NCBI GenBank assembly: GCA_937124505.1
Contig: CAKZKV010000160.1
Location: 1 to 5,966, forward strand
Length of the DNA stretch: 5,966 nucleotides
Source: an uncultured Alphaproteobacteria bacterium
GTDB taxonomy: Bacteria > Pseudomonadota > Alphaproteobacteria > Micavibrionales > Micavibrionaceae
Reading direction: 5' to 3'
Part shown: positions 5,527 through 5,966 of the stretch, piece after piece
Position numbering within the stretch: the stretch's first letter is position 1
Layout: each line of letters begins with the position of its first letter
The notes under the pieces: model-generated
Database searches by the model: none
What the model saw: the letters and a program-made list of their open reading frames with translations, nothing else
Told to the model about the DNA's origin: nothing
Made by a program: the position numbers and the translations under genes

Positions 5527-5966
5527 ATGACAAAACAAGACCGCCCTAATCCTATCATATATTACGGAGTATTGATATTCTCTGCGGTAACGGGTGCGGT
5601 TTCCCTTTTCTTTGCCTTTGAATTGGTGGCGGGGTCATACGAACGCCAACAACATATAAACAGCGGGAGTACGCCTGATTATTATATGCAGGATAATCAA
5701 GGGGTCATTGATGCGCCAACCTTCGCGTTTGATACGGCCAACGCCGCCCTGCATCCTCAAAGGATCGGATCGGAAATTATATGGGACGACACGTCTGACA
5801 AATTCACAAAAATGGCTTGGTGGGATTTTGAAAATTCCATCAAGGGTCTTCCAGAACTTGAGGCGTTCCACACGGGGAATTTCTCAGAAACTGAAATGAC
5901 GGAATTTCTGGAAGACGATTTGGGAAACAAAACATGGGTCTTTAAGATGCCTTTATACAGAGAACA
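5527..5966 (+). CDS. Membrane-anchored protein of unknown function (3' end outside the window)
   Basis: The frame is open from the ATG at 5527 to the window edge, giving 146 complete codons with no stop. A short charged N-terminus (MTKQDRPNP) is followed by one hydrophobic segment at about residues 10-31 (IIYYGVLIFSAVTGAVSLFF), then a soluble, acidic region rich in aromatic residues (KMAWWDFENS, EMTEFLEDDLG). This fits a single-pass inner-membrane protein with a periplasmic domain; a long uncleaved anchor seems more likely than a cleaved signal. GAAGG about 10 bases upstream may be the ribosome binding site. The start is 3 bases after the sufC stump stop, so it could be translated by coupling. 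It is not a known SUF component (not SufD, SufS or SufE), so the operon is probably disrupted here. GC is again close to that of sufB. Confidence 0.75.
   Translation, partial: MTKQDRPNPIIYYGVLIFSAVTGAVSLFFAFELVAGSYERQQHINSGSTPDYYMQDNQGVIDAPTFAFDTANAALHPQRIGSEIIWDDTSDKFTKMAWWDFENSIKGLPELEAFHTGNFSETEMTEFLEDDLGNKTWVFKMPLYRE

Noticed and set aside
5635..5899. Short frames on both strands within the final membrane-protein gene
   Set aside because: The frame open from 5527 to the window end has a clear anchor segment and normal composition and explains the region better.

Overview
The window looks like part of an alphaproteobacterial chromosome of moderate GC. The evidence is an Rrf2-family Fe-S regulator placed directly ahead of sufB, and palindromic intergenic repeats next to a small GIY-YIG nuclease gene, an arrangement I associate with Micavibrio-like and Rickettsiales-like genomes. 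The taxonomic placement is an inference; no rRNA or other marker gene is present.

Layout. Positions 35-2302 (minus strand) hold a large membrane protein fused to a spermidine-synthase-like domain. Upstream of it on the same strand is a 42-residue hypothetical gene (2407-2535). A 128-base divergent intergenic region (2536-2663) carries a likely promoter for the plus-strand SUF iron-sulfur operon. That operon starts with a SufR/IscR-like regulator (2664-3098), followed after 7 bases by a complete sufB (3106-4581).

After sufB the operon is rearranged. A GIY-YIG nuclease gene (4635-4925) lies between two copies of a 30-base palindromic repeat (4593-4622 and 4942-4971). The second copy belongs to a larger double-hairpin structure (4943-5000) followed by a T-run. 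Next comes a second, diverged copy of the last eight codons of sufB (5011-5034). Its stop codon overlaps the start of an AT-rich unknown gene of 138 residues (5034-5450). That gene overlaps the start of a sufC that stops after 29 codons (5434-5523) and lacks the whole ATPase core. A single-pass membrane protein of unknown function begins at 5527 and runs off the window.

How the genes fit together. SufR-like protein would sense cluster status and control sufB, the scaffold subunit of the SufBCD complex. SufC, the ATPase partner of SufB, is only a stump here, so a functional sufC must be elsewhere if the SUF pathway works. The sufB-tail duplicate, the AT-rich gene and the sufC stump read like a block from a second, lower-GC suf operon, or like the original downstream part of this operon split off by insertion of a GIY-YIG/repeat unit. 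This junction is the most interesting part of the window.
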